From Agapetus fuscipes (Eukaryota; Arthropoda; Insecta; Trichoptera; Glossosomatidae): a stretch of DNA of 64,000 nucleotides. A program made the translations under genes and the position numbers. The stretch spans positions 23,068,342 through 23,132,341 of the forward strand of contig OX637335.1 of NCBI GenBank assembly GCA_951799405.1. The letters run 5' to 3'. How positions within the stretch are numbered: the first letter of the stretch is position 1; each line of letters begins with the position of its first letter. The notes beneath the pieces were generated by a model. That model was not told where the DNA came from. It saw nothing but the letters and a program-made list of their open reading frames with translations, and ran no database searches. Positions 9,384 to 20,170 of the stretch are shown piece by piece.

Positions 9384-12227
9384 TCAGCAGTAGACTGCGT
9401 TTTTCCTCGGAACCAAGGTGACTCCGAATGTATCTACGGGGAGCGCCACGCAGGCCTTGTACGTGGTGATGAGGTCTGGCCTCTTGCAGCTGATGTCGAA
9501 GTTCTGTAAGATGGTGGCTAGTCCCACCAAGGCGTAGTTTGACAATAATCCTTTTCCTAGGCACGTTCTCTTCCCGATACTGAATGGCATGAAATGTGGC
9601 AAGTTTTCTTTTAGCGTTACTACTTCTTTTTTGGTGACGACTGAGTTGTTGTTGTGTTCTTCGCTTGTGATTTTCTTAGATTTGTGACTCGATTCCGTTT
9701 CAGATTCCACCCCAGAGTCGTGCTCAGATCCTCGCCTTTCATTTTTAACCTCGACGTAGCTCCTGTCCAAAAACCTTTCAGGATCAAATTTGGTCGGCTC
9801 GTCCCAAAGAGTTTCATCCATGTTGATTTTGTAGTTGTTGATTAAGATAACTGTTCCCTTCTCCACTCCGAATCCTTCAACAGAGGTGTCTTCTGACGCC
9901 ACGTGAGGCACTATGGGAGAGGAGCCGTACCGCAGAGTCTCCTTGATGGTGGCCATGCAATAAGGCAGGTCAGCAGAATCTGATACCTGAACCGGTCTCA
10001 AGCCTTGGGTGAGATTGTCAACTTCCTGTTGAACCTTCTTTGCAACTTCTGGGTTTTTAAGCACATACGCCAAAGTCAATACGAGTAAGTTGCCGACTGC
10101 CGAGCTTCCTCCCAAGAAGTCCTCGAGGGTGAACAAGATTGATTCCCTGGTGAAAGTCGGTTCATTTTTCAAAGCCTTGAGGAGAGCATCAGTGAAGTCT
10201 TTCTCTGTTTCTTCGTCATCTAGGTTATCTTCTCGGGAATCGATGATGCGCGACAAGATGAAGTGCCTGATTTCGGTCGACCAGCCGGAAAGCTTCTGCA
10301 TGTGCGACTTGTAGAACGGCAGCAGCCAAGGGAAGAAGTCGACGGCGTATCCTTGGTTGATTTCCCAGAATATCTCATCGAATTTTTTGACGATGCTGCA
10401 AAACTCGGGATCCTTCACGTCGAATCTAGTCGAGCACATGTACTGGGTGAAGATGTTGAGGCACGTGGCCATGACTACGGGCTTGATCTTGATCTCCTCG
10501 TTGTTCCTCCTCGCCACAGCTGACTGCTCCGACAGCGTGGCCACCATCTCCCTCATCTCATGGGCTCCCACATCTGAGATGATCTTGTTGAGAGGCGAGT
10601 GGGTCTTGGGGTCGCAGTGTCTCCTCGCGATGTTCCTGCGGCGCGTCTGCAGGTTGCACCAGTCACAGAGCGCCAGGGCTGTGGACAAGACAAACAAAAT
10701 GTGTCATTAAAGCTGTCCTGCACAATCATCTCCCCATAAATGTAAATCACATGCATTAAGGAAATATCCAAATTTGTAAAAACGTGTAACGCATTATATT
10801 TGGTCCATTTATTTAAATAAATATTCAGGTCTGAACTTTCCACGTATGTGAAAAATAAGATAAAAAGTAGGTCTGAATAATATTATTTTTTTCTCGAAAA
10901 CCGGAGAAATGGTTTTGGGGACAAGATTTGCATGGCGTGGGAAAGCACGTCGTCACCTACAAAATATTTTTTTCTCGAAGAATGTTGTGAAACAATAACA
11001 TTGCCTACTTTCGAAATTTTACAGTTCTGCATTTGATTTTCAAATAGGCTTACTTTTTAAGTTTCCTAGAACTTTCCTGAAATCCATGTAGGTCATTTTT
11101 ATCTAGACCCGTTTAAAGATATGAAATGAGGTTGAGCGGTTTGATAGTTCTAAGGATCTCCTAACTAAAATTATTAGTCCTTTATTATCGTGTGTATTCA
11201 TTTAATTCGAATAAATTATTAATAATCCGTTTGAAATGAAAAAAAACAAATCAAGCTTTTTTGACTGGCTATCATTTCTCGCTAACAAAAGCAAATCACT
11301 GCAGAACAAATGATAACATGTAACAAGTCATTAAATAAAAAATACAAAGTTTCAAAAAGTTCGAACATTACAAAATTCCTTCATCTGGTGTAAAACATCA
11401 TCATATATATTTCAACTATTGTACTAGATCTTTTATTTACTTAAGTAAAATGTATTACAAACTGCGAGCAGAATATTTGCGTAAATTGAACATAATTCAA
11501 CAAACTTAATTCGCTTACACATAATACCCATATAATATGTAGTTTCATGAAGCTGTTTTATTTCATTTTCTTGTCATTCAAATTCCTGACAACATAAGGA
11601 TATGCTAGCTACTTCATAAATGTATCTTTTGTAGGAGCTTCAATTCATTATGTAGTAAAAAAAAGAGCTTTTTGGGAAATCAAAAAAATAAAAATAATAG
11701 GAAGACATTTAGAAAATGAAAAAAATATGGCGATCGTCAACTCTCAGTTAGACGACCTCTTAAAAAGTGGGAAGTCATCGGGACCTCGTCATCTCATGAT
11801 CGATGAGATGATTTACGGGGAATCACAGAATGAATAATCTAAATCGAGATAAATGAGAAGCAAATTGATGCTTACAGTTTTGGCGATCTTCAGCAAACAG
11901 CTTGTGGTATCTGATGAAGTCAGGTCGTCCGCCGAAGAATTTCCCGTTCTGCATGAGGACGTTCCTGATGACCTTCACGCTGCTGATGACCATGCACTTG
12001 GTGCTGCCAAGAGTCATGGAGTAGACGTCTCCGTACTTGTCGGCCAGCTCTGTGAAGCGGATGAAGGGACTCTCCCCGCTTCTCATGGTGTAGGAGGATC
12101 CAATGATGGGAAGAGCGAGGGGACCAGGGGCCTGGGGGAGGCCCCGCAGACCCTGCTGCTTATTCTTCCTCAGCAAAAGAACCGCCGCCAATATGAAGCT
12201 TACAAAACTCAGCAGAAGAACAAACAT
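9384..12227 (-). CDS. CYP307A1: Cytochrome P450 CYP307A (spook/spookier), two exons
   Basis: Exon 1 is 11876-12227 and exon 2 is 9384-10678; the joined CDS encodes 548 residues. CYP307A enzymes act in the 'black box' of ecdysteroid synthesis, converting 7-dehydrocholesterol toward ketodiol in the moulting gland; the exact reaction is unsettled. Residues 1-20 form a membrane anchor, followed by the proline hinge LPQAPGPLALP. The I helix reads GGSSA (307-311), lacking the usual acid-Thr pair, as is known for this family. ExxR is ETLR (364-367), PERF 417-420, and the heme loop FSIGKRTCLG puts the thiolate at Cys490. A charged low-complexity insert occupies about 422-476. The intron interrupts a Ser codon (T/CC). 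No frameshift or stop. Whether it is paralogue A1 or A2 is not decided by the sequence. Confidence 0.97.
10679..11875 (-). other. Intron of CYP307A gene (1197 bp)
   Basis: On the minus strand the donor is AAACT/GTAAGC at 11876/11875 and the acceptor is CTTGTCCACAG/CCCTGG at 10679/10678; phase 1. Joining restores N-S-L-A-L-C-D-W, continuous with the family pattern. The intron is AT-rich with no SINE or R copy. Confidence 0.95.
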
Positions 12228-12461
12228 TGTCGATGTGTTTTAAAAAAAGCACTCGTTTATAATAAAATTTAAAATTAATAGTGTTTCAGTTTTTCTTTTA
12301 CTTTAAAAATTCAGCACAGATTTCGGGTTGAAACAATTTAATTGTTTAAATTTAAGGTTGATTTAGTTTGGTGTTTAACTTGTGATGTGTGTTTAACTTG
12401 TGTGTTGTTGTGAGTGCAGCCCTCTACTGTTATATGACTGCTCGACCACTTCTGAGCTAAC

Positions 12462-12494
12462 TGAAGTCCAGTAGAGCCAGCCGCCCCTTTTATA
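12462..12494 (-). promoter_or_regulatory. Predicted core promoter of CYP307A: TATA box plus initiator
   Basis: Minus strand TATAAAA runs 12494-12488. TCAGTT, a good arthropod initiator, runs 12464-12459, placing the +1 A at 12462, 32 nt from the first T of the TATA box. The implied 5' UTR is about 235 nt and unspliced. The position relative to the ATG (12227-12225) and the TATA-Inr spacing both fit. Transcription start is inferred. Confidence 0.8.
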
Positions 12495-12778
12495 CAGATC
12501 GTCTGGCAATTTTTTGACACTTTGCCTGTTTCCATTGAGCCGGATTTCCAACATATTGTGTTGCCACGTCGGCTGAAATTTTCTCTCTTCTAGAAAAAAT
12601 TGGAGATTCTTTTAAAACAATAGGATATTATTTTCCTACCGATGGGGTAGGAAAATTTTACATTTCCTTCGGCTAGACGTGATTAGGGTCCATAGTAACT
12701 CAAATCAAAATGAACTCGTAATGATATTTGGTTATCAATTCAACGGGGCAAAATAACAAAAATATATAGCTTTTCTGT
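12495..12778. promoter_or_regulatory. Upstream region of CYP307A before first SINE
   Basis: About 285 bp of single-copy-looking DNA between the TATA box and SINE A at 12779. No specific factor site can be named with confidence. A short inverted repeat, CCTACCGATGGGGTAGG, is at 12637-12653. Confidence 0.35.
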
Positions 12779-13100
12779 TCCGGTCGATAGCTCAGTTGGT
12801 AGAGTGCTTGTATTCTATGCCGAAAGCTCGGGTTCGAATACCACCGAGGGTGCCAGAAATTATTTACCGTTTCGGTGTTTATTTCAAACCCCAAAAAAAA
12901 ATACCGGCCAGTTTTACTCAGCCTTCACAAGAAATGAGTACCAGCCCCCTTAGGAGCTGGGCAACCCTCCACTTACTGAAGTGGTTGGCGTAAGGCCGGC
13001 CCTTACCTGTAACAATAAATTGGTTCACTCGCCATATGCGATCCCTTCTGGGATAACGCGGCTAGAAGTTACACTATATGTGTAACTTAGTTGCGTTCCA
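12779..13100 (+). mobile_element. SINE A, full length (tRNA-derived)
   Basis: Head TCCGGTCGATAGCTCAGTTG contains a tRNA A box (TAGCTCAGTTGG); GGGTTCGAATACC is the B box near 12830. The body carries GAAGTGGTTGGCGTAAGGCC and the end is CTTAGTTGCGTTCC. Polymerase III internal promoters are implied by the family. It is the nearest repeat upstream of the P450. Confidence 0.9.
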
Positions 13101-13440
13101 AGTTTATTAGATTCCAAGATTGTAAATAACAACAAATGCTAAATTATTTCCTGATTGCTGTTTCTTATCGAAATGTATTAATTTAATTATTTTCTTCCGA
13201 ACTGATTAAATTCTAATCGCATTTTCGTTCTCGGGTAAGTACAAATTATTGCTTTTTATTATTTCTGGTTGTAAACAAATACTCTCAAATAATATTATTA
13301 TCAAATAGGAATCAATTTTGCAATCTGCGAAATCGATCATAAAATTACATCATCGATTTTTTTTTTAGTTCATGAAAGCAAATTATTTTGTTTTGTAATT
13401 CTTCCTTCGTTTTATTTAACCACTTCTAAGAAACTATCCC

Positions 13441-13605
13441 ATGTCCTGGCTAGAGTTCAATTCCTACCAAGGGTGTCAGAAATACTTTCGCGTTTATGTG
13501 CTTATTTCAAATCCAAGATAAAATACCGGCAAGGTTTACTTAGTTTTCACAAGACAAACAGTCCCCTCGAGAGATAGGAAATGCTCACTTTAAGTGAAAT
13601 TAATT
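13441..13605 (+). repeat. SINE A fragment, degenerate
   Basis: Begins within the B-box region (AGAGTTCAATTCCTACC), retains AAAATACCGGCAAGGTTTAC, and loses the 3' part. Confidence 0.65.
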
Positions 13606-13690
13606 AATATTAATGGTAGAATTTACTGTTTAATTGTTTAGTATTTATTTGTTATATATACCTAAATGTAATTATTGTAAATTGTTTGTA

Positions 13691-13955
13691 TTCCTTGACT
13701 TATAGGTTGGTATGAGGCTGACCACCCATACTGTAAAAAATGGTTCACTTTGCCAATGTCACCCATGTTTCAGGTAAGGTCGGCAAGAGTTGCAGGGCTT
13801 ATGTTCATTTGAGATTGGGTTTTTAGATTCTAGGTCCACATGCGGCATGTGTTAGCGCGAAATTATACATGTCTGCTTGTGGGAATGCATTTTATATTAA
13901 TCTTAAATGATATATATCTTCGCAGCTTAGATTTAGATTTAGATTTAGTAGATAG
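13691..13955 (+). repeat. R-family copy, full length
   Basis: Starts TTCCTTGACTTATAGGTTGG, includes GAGGCTGACCACCCATACTG and the palindrome CACATGCGGCATGTG, and ends in a run of TTAGAT hexamers (13927-13950). It defines the family's two ends. Confidence 0.9.
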
Positions 13956-13974
13956 CCCGCTTACCCTACAAAAT

Positions 13975-14195
13975 TAAGTATCATGCCCTCTCCACTGCTG
14001 TACAAACTTGGTTCACTTTTGCTAGTGCCACCCAGTTCCAGGAAAAAAATACGGGACTATGTTCGTCTGAGATTAGTTTATTTTGAATACGTATGCAGCA
14101 TTTGTATGCGTGAGCATAGGCGTGTCTGTTTGTGGCCGTGTATTTAACATGAGCCTCAAATGTCAATGTATCTTTGCAACTTGGATTATAGTTAT
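13975..14195 (+). repeat. R-family copy, 5' truncated, divergent
   Basis: Follows the previous copy directly. Begins near the CTGTACAAACTTGGTTCAC segment and ends GCAACTTGGATTATAGTTATAG, the second subfamily type. Confidence 0.75.
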
Positions 14196-14620
14196 AGACC
14201 AAAAGTCACATGCGAACCTTTCAGGTGCAACGCGGAAATAATGTACACTATATGTGCATCTTAGTTGCACTTGCAACTGTAAGATATAAAACCATTGCGT
14301 AGTCTATTTTCTGATTGCCTGTTGTTTATTTTTTGATAAATCGGTCAATTTTCTTGATCGCCCCTATGTACTAGTATTCACAAACTAATTGGCAAACTAA
14401 TTGGTTACAAATGTACAATTCCATTTGTGATGATGAGATACATTTTAATGATCCATTCCATAACTTACTAGTTTGAGGATATTTAAAGATGATTTGCAAT
14501 TTGCGCTGATGTCTTTTGAATTACGCATTATAATTGATTTAGGAAATATCCATTATTTTCTTGTTTGAAGGTGATCTCCCCAAAAATTTTCATCATTTAA
14601 TGTAAGTTAATTGAATGTTC
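14196..14620. other. No gene; small SINE A 3' remnant
   Basis: GCGGAAATAATGTACACTATATGTGCATCTTAGTTGC-like text at about 14232-14270 resembles the A 3' end; the rest is AT-rich. Confidence 0.4.
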
Positions 14621-14630
14621 ACAGTATCCT

Positions 14631-14710
14631 TGTTTCGAATCGCAGCATCCAAGGTCAAAATAGCCATGATGATCTTTGATAGAAGTGGCACCAAAAGAAG
14701 AACATGAATC
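14631..14710 (+). repeat. RTE-like LINE 3' tail fragment
   Basis: GGTCAAAATAGCCATGATGA and GAAGTGGCACCAAAAGAAGA match the ends of the RTE-like copies near 41050-41100 and 62860-62940. Confidence 0.6.
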
Positions 14711-14764
14711 CTAGCATGATATATAATATTATATAGCATATCACTCATAATCTGTTTTTTTTTT

Positions 14765-14955
14765 AATAGATTTGTGGAAAGGAATGCAATCCACCAACCT
14801 ATTTTGCCTGGCCAGTTGTCTTCATGCGAAAGCAGAAGCTTGTGTGCATGCAACGGCATCTGTTGAACCAAGGTCGAAGTTATCGTCGCGGGATTCGAAC
14901 CAGCGTTATCCGGTTCCAAATAACCCGAAATTAAAATCGAGCATTTACTCAAAAT
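14765..14955 (-). repeat. SINE C fragment
   Basis: On the minus strand it keeps the GGTTCGAATCCC-type B box and the 3' end (GGTTGGTGGATTGCATTCC then A-rich). The middle differs from the other C copies, with a different 45-bp segment in place of the AT-rich palindrome. Confidence 0.65.
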
Positions 14956-15049
14956 GAAAAAGGTAGTAAAAAGATCACAGAATGAGGTCCGCACGTGAAA
15001 TGACATATAGACAGGCAGGGAAAAGGCTTACAAATATTTTGTTATTGGT

Positions 15050-15130
15050 GGCTGAGAACGGCAGTCCCATACAAGATTGAGATTTGCTCGAGATAAAGTT
15101 TCAAATTTAAAAATGTTCCGACCTCATTTA
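15050..15130 (+). repeat. Dispersed repeat E, partial
   Basis: CCATACAAGATTGAGATTTGCTCG-like text and TTTCAAATTTAAAAATGTTC match the 27128-27245 copy. Confidence 0.5.
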
Positions 15131-15167
15131 AAATCATGACACTCCATTTTTAGACTTTGACATTTTA

Positions 15168-15365
15168 TAATCTATAATCTAAGCTGCAAAGATATGTCAA
15201 CATTTAAGGCTCATATTAAATGCATGCCCACAGACAGGAACATGTAGGTTCGCGCCTACACATTCTGCATGTGTGCATACAAACAAGCAAAACCTCACAT
15301 GAACATAAACCTTGCAACTCCTGCCGCCGTTCCCTGAACCGGGGTGGCATTGGCAAAAGTGAAGA
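15168..15365 (-). repeat. R-family copy, 5' truncated
   Basis: Plus-strand text starts TATAATCTATAATCTAAGCT and stops at GGGGTGGCATTGGCAAAAGTGAA. It belongs with 36272-36510, which shares the CCTGCCGCCGTTCCCTGAAC variant. Confidence 0.8.
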
Positions 15366-15506
15366 ATAATAATAAATAATAATAATAAAAGCTTCATTCC
15401 ACCCCGGTCACGCGGAGGGTGCAATATGTGACCAGCCATATAAAAATAAAAACATTGATCGAAAAATTCCTAAAGGAAAGTAGAAACAGAGAAAGAAAAT
15501 AACATT

Positions 15507-16012
15507 CTAAATCTAAATCTAAATCTAAGCTGCAAAGATAATATGTGAGGCTATCAGGGCAATAGTGGTGTAATCCACAATTGAGGCTTAGTGGCGTTCT
15601 GGCATAATTTTCATTCCTTATTACAGTATCTACCAAATCAAAAGTGAAAAGCTCTTCTTCAATAGCTTAACTATCTTACACCACTTCTGATTTGGTAGCT
15701 ACTATAATAAGGAATGAAAATTACGCCAAAACGCCACTAAACCTTAATTGTGGATTACACCACTATTGCCCTGATAGCCTCATGGATCATTTGAGGTTCA
15801 TATTAAATGCATTCCCACAAGCAGACACGCATAATTTCGCGCTCACACATGCCGCATGTGGACCTACAACATAAAAAAAACCCAATCTCAAATGAACATA
15901 AGCCCTGCAACTCTTGCCGACCTTCCCTGAAACAGGGGTGACATTGGCAAAGTCAACCATTTTTTACAGTATGGGTGGTCAACCTCATACCAACCTATCA
16001 GTCAAGGAATTT
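15507..16012 (-). repeat. R-family copy interrupted by a MITE
   Basis: The (TTAGAT)n tail side lies at 15507-15541 and the rest at 15785-16012, ending at CCTATCAGTCAAGGAA. The two halves rejoin into an ordinary R copy once 15543-15784 is set aside. Confidence 0.85.
15543..15784. mobile_element. MITE with ~100-bp terminal inverted repeats, nested in R
   Basis: The left end TGAGGCTATCAGGGCAATAG returns inverted at the right end (CTATTGCCCTGATAGCCTCA). The arms extend about 100 bp each with a short unrelated middle. No ORF. The exact target duplication is ambiguous (TG or ATG). Confidence 0.85.
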
Positions 16013-16354
16013 GAAAAGGAAACATTGAAAGAAAATAAACATTGATCGAAAGAAACATATAAGATATTTTTTTTTAATCACTAGTATGGCAGCACTTTTT
16101 GTAGCGAATGCATATTATGTACCGTATCGTATGTGTTGGCGTTATGTCCCTTGCTTATTTATGTTATGTATGTATTCCAATCGTTATTCACGAAAACTAA
16201 AATTAGATAAAATGTATAATCCCGATACTCTGCTCCTGGGACCAATAACAAAATATACTTCAGCCTTAAATTTTGAATGAAAACCCGTGAAAACATGATT
16301 GAGATCAAAGCAAGTTTATTTATTGCTTGTTACTTTCATCCCTTAAATGGGTCA

Positions 16355-16605
16355 ACATGATAATCCCTATAACCTAAGTTGCAAGGATGTGTTGGAATTT
16401 CAGGCTGATATTTAATGCGTGCCCACAAGCAGGCGCATGTAAGTTCACGCTTACACATGCTGCATGTGTAAATACAAAATAAACAAAGCCTCACATAATC
16501 AATTAATGTTTGCAGCTTCTGCCGCGTTAAGCCGCCTGAAACGGGGTGGCATTGGCAAAAGCAAACGAGGTTTTGACAGCATGGGGGGGTCAGCCTCATA
16601 CTAAC
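16355..16605 (-). repeat. R-family copy, near full length
   Basis: From AACCTAAGTTGCAAGGATG to GGTCAGCCTCATACTAACCC on the plus strand; short insertion near GCGTTAAGCCGCC. Confidence 0.8.
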
Positions 16606-16740
16606 CCTAACTTACCTACATAACGCCTCCTTAAAGGTAAAAATGAATAAGTGCTAATTCACTGATTTGAGAAATAGTGGATTAAACCTTTTATTAAATG
16701 AACCTTCTCATAGTAAGTGTACTAATTATTAGGCAGTCTA

Positions 16741-16908
16741 AAATCTAAATCTAAATCTAAGCTGCAAAGATATATATATATATATATCATTTAAGATTCA
16801 TATTAAACGCATTCCCACAAGCAGACATATATAAGTTCGCGCTAACACATGCCGCATGTGGACCTACAATATAAAAACCCAATCTCAAATGAACATAAGC
16901 CCTGCAAC
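16741..16908 (-). repeat. R-family copy, 5' half missing
   Basis: Tail CTAAATCTAAATCTAAGCTG, an expanded (AT)n run at 16773-16788, and an abrupt end after AACATAAGCCCTGCAAC. Confidence 0.8.
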
Positions 16909-18055
16909 AGTGCTTTTGGAAAACTTTTAAACGACAGGATATTCACACTTTTTTTAGTGTTTTCTCTCGTATCAATTAGGAAAAATGCATTTATCCAAGA
17001 AAGCCATGTTAGCTTCATATGTCACTTATTCAGTTTTACCTTTAAGGTCTCGATATTATATCAGATCTTAAAATTACATTGATAGATTACAAATAACAAT
17101 GTTTATCTGGAATTAAAATGATGACAAAATTCCAAGAATTACAAATTCAAATAATTAGATCAATTAGTAAGAATTTAAAAAGTTTGCAAGCTGTTTTATT
17201 TATCATTTAACATTTTTTTAATTCACAAATAAATAGTGCTGATTTAGGATCGAATGATTTTTATTGTGAGATATTTTTGAGTGAAATACTGAGAAATGGT
17301 GAAAATATTTACGCAGTCAGCGGAAAATTCTGTGGACACGACCTATTTAAAGACTTTGTCATTTCAGTTCCACAAAACAATAAATAATTAATATATTGTC
17401 TTTGGGCACGAGTCGTAATTCTGCTTTTTTAACTTTTTTTTAAATGTCACGAGAATAATCTTCTTTTCTTTTCTCGGAAAAAGACTGGAAAATATTTTTG
17501 TTTTTCGTGCCTGCTGATGTGTAAAAAAATTATGTATGTGGTAACCAATTGTTTTTTTTGGTTCAAAAAAAAACAACAAAAATATTTTTGCCATCCCAGA
17601 GATAAATTAGTTAATTCAGTCGTGAAAAACGAAGTACTTACCCATTTCTGTCAATTTATTTATTTTAAAAATATATACATGACTGACAGTGAAACACCAA
17701 AACGTCACAATACATATAACATTGCAGAAATAATAGAACAAAACACAGATACATTAGTCTACGCATCCATACGTCGCGTCGTTCTAATATACATACAGGC
17801 TCTGATAGTAAGCGATCCACACCAGTTGAAAATATATCCAGGTGTGTGGCTGAGGAGGCCAGAGTATTGAGCAGCGACAGCGCACACATTACCCAAGACT
17901 GACGGAGAACATTGGTTCGGCATGCGGTGATCGTGAAAGAATATATTTCTACTTTTTAATGCACAACAGGTTACCCTCATTACAGTGCACCCTCACACAG
18001 TTATTAACAAGCTGGGAGGAACTCTTTAATGAAATCTGGATCTGAAAAATCTGAA
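16909..18055. other. No gene seen
   Basis: AT-rich DNA with homopolymer T and A runs. The 117-codon frame at 17517-17870 starts in a simple-sequence region and shows no domain. Confidence 0.5.
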
Positions 18056-18059
18056 GATA

Positions 18060-18253
18060 AATGCTTTAAGCAGGCACATGTAAGTTCGCTCTTATAAAAG
18101 CTGCATTTATACTTACGATTCAAAAACCAAACCTCAAATGATCATGAGCGTTGCAACTTTTGCCGACCTTCCCTGAAACAGGGGTGACATTGACAAAGTG
18201 AAACATTTTTTACAGCATGGGTGGTCAGCCTCATACTAACCTATAAGTCAAGG
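18060..18253 (-). repeat. R-family copy, tail missing
   Basis: From AAGCAGGCACATGTAAGTTC to CTAACCTATAAGTCAAGGGA on the plus strand. Confidence 0.8.
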
Positions 18254-18487
18254 GATCCATATGCAGTAGACATAATGAAGTGAATTGAGGTATTTGCGCC
18301 TGTGATGCGGCAAGTAAAACGACAATAACTTTCATTGTACCACTAAGAAAGAACAAATTAGTTTTATTTGGATTAAATCATAATTTTCAAAAGATTGTAT
18401 GCTCCCTCCAAAATAATTAATATTCAATATCAGGAGTACTCCTACATACAAAACAAACCAAACTTCACGTGATCAACAATTACTTTT

Positions 18488-18655
18488 TTTCGGGCTATGT
18501 AGCCGTGGTCTGGTTGATTCTTTCTGGACAGTTTCGCCCATTGCTCCGATGGGCATTATCATCGGTTGGCTAGTCGCTGTGATCTTCTTACAGGATCTGC
18601 TGTACTAGAAACAAAATCCGGAAAGAATCAACCAGACCACGGCTACATAGCCCGA
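18488..18655. mobile_element. Foldback element with 34-bp perfect inverted arms (type 2)
   Basis: Arm CGGGCTATGTAGCCGTGGTC and following bases (from 18500) returns inverted ending at 18655. The spacer contains GCCCAT...ATGGGC next to a GAAAC on the minus strand. Confidence 0.88.
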
Positions 18656-18971
18656 ATACATAAAGTGATTGTTGTGTCAACAAGAACCGGCCGTGAAAGC
18701 TTCAATGTACAATTCACATGATCACTTTAAAACTATAACAAAATTGATCCACATAGCTAAATGTTTCAATTTTTTGTAATATGTAAGCAAAAATTTGTGA
18801 AGACTAATAAAATTTAGCTTTCTCATAAAAATGATGAAACGTGTAACAATTTATGGTACCTCCCCGTTACAAACCCTACCGACATTGCTTCCTAGGACGA
18901 AAATGCATAATACAGTATTCAAGTGCACATCCGCACATAGGTATGTGCAGTGTAGGTATTTACTCGTATGT

Positions 18972-19291
18972 GTCCGGTCGATAGCTCAGTTGGTAGAGTG
19001 CTTGCATTCCATGCCGAGATCTCGGGCTCGAATCCCACCGCGAGTGTCGGAAATGATTTCCCGTTTCAGTGTTTATTTCAAAACCAAAAATTAAATACCG
19101 CCAAGGTTTAGCAATTAGTACCAGACCCCTCGGGAACTGGGAAACTCCCACTGCAAACTGAAGTGGTTGGCGTAAGGCCGGTCAATTTACCTGTAAAAAT
19201 AAATACGTTCGGATCGCCATATGCGAAACCCTTCGAGGATAACGCGGCAAGAACTTGCATCATATATGCAGCTTAGTTGCGTTGCGTTTTA
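18972..19291 (+). mobile_element. SINE A, full length
   Basis: Head GTCCGGTCGATAGCTCAGTT, B-box CTCGAATCCC, 3' end GCAGCTTAGTTGCG. Small internal deletion before CAATTAGTACCAG. Confidence 0.9.
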
Positions 19292-19408
19292 GGGTCTTCT
19301 ACTTTATATGTGTCACAGAAGTTACGCAACACGTGTTGGTTTTTGGAAACGTCTAGAAAGCATTTTCATTTTTTTCTGAGAAAATGATCACTCCCGCTAC
19401 TCGTGTAC

Positions 19409-19452
<44 letters not shown>
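19409..19452. repeat. (GT)n microsatellite
   Basis: About 21 GT units without interruption. Confidence 0.95.
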
Positions 19453-19453
<1 letters not shown>

Positions 19454-19734
19454 TGGTAGGTATAACAACACATGCAGGCAGATACCTACCTACATATTTT
19501 GATGATTCTGAACGACAGTCAACCGATGGATCATACCACAAAGCAATGATCTAAGGCACATTTGGAAAATTATGAGAAAGTATAAAAAATTTAACAACAC
19601 ACAGTTTTGTTTTCTCAAATTGAGCATTTATTTCACCTCAAGTACTTCTGACTTGCTTACGTCGTTTCCAAGAGGGCACTATTACAAAATTGAATGAATT
19701 TTTACTGTGTAAGTAAACAAACTCTAAAAAGAAT

Positions 19735-19850
19735 TTTAATTGTTAATTTTGAATTGTCATTGTCCTGATGATGCCTTGTAGGCGAAAGTGCTAGACAAAA
19801 ATAAAAAATATAAAAGTGAATTACAACTTTGTTTATTTAATTAATATTAA
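19735..19850 (+). repeat. Fragment with CTGATGATG-stem-GAAA pattern
   Basis: CCTGATGATGCCTTGTAGGC directly followed by GAAA at 19764-19787: a GCC/GGC stem between the two conserved parts. AATAAAAAATATAAAAGTG follows. Confidence 0.5.
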
Positions 19851-19933
19851 TAAACTCTAAAAAGCTCAGAAAATTATTTAAGACATTAAAGAAGTTGTGG
19901 AACATCGAAAGAACAAACAAAAAAATATCATTG

Positions 19934-20170
19934 TTCCTTGACTGATAGGCTGGTATGAGGCTGACCACCTGAAATGAAATGGTTCAAATGGTGCTTATGT
20001 CACCCATGTTTCAGGGAAGGTCGGCAAAAGTGGCAGCGCTTATGTTCATTTGCAATAGGGTTTTTATGTTGTAAGTCCACATGTGGCATGTGTAAGAGCA
20101 AAGTTACGTATCTTCTTGTGAGAATGCATGTAATATGAATAATACATATATAATTGTAACTTAGATTATA
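19934..20170 (+). repeat. R-family copy
   Basis: Begins TTCCTTGACTGATAGGCTGG, ends TTGTAACTTAGATTATAGATT; scattered substitutions. Confidence 0.85.

Noticed and set aside
10090..10710. Plus-strand frames of 74-117 codons
   Set aside because: Antisense shadows of P450 exon 2, which has strong family motifs on the minus strand.
11853..12272. 139-codon plus-strand frame
   Set aside because: Antisense shadow of P450 exon 1.
12779..12853. Functional tRNA gene upstream of the P450
   Set aside because: Head of SINE A, present many times with the same tail.
17517..17870. 117-codon gene
   Set aside because: Begins in homopolymer-rich DNA, no domain, no splice or promoter context.
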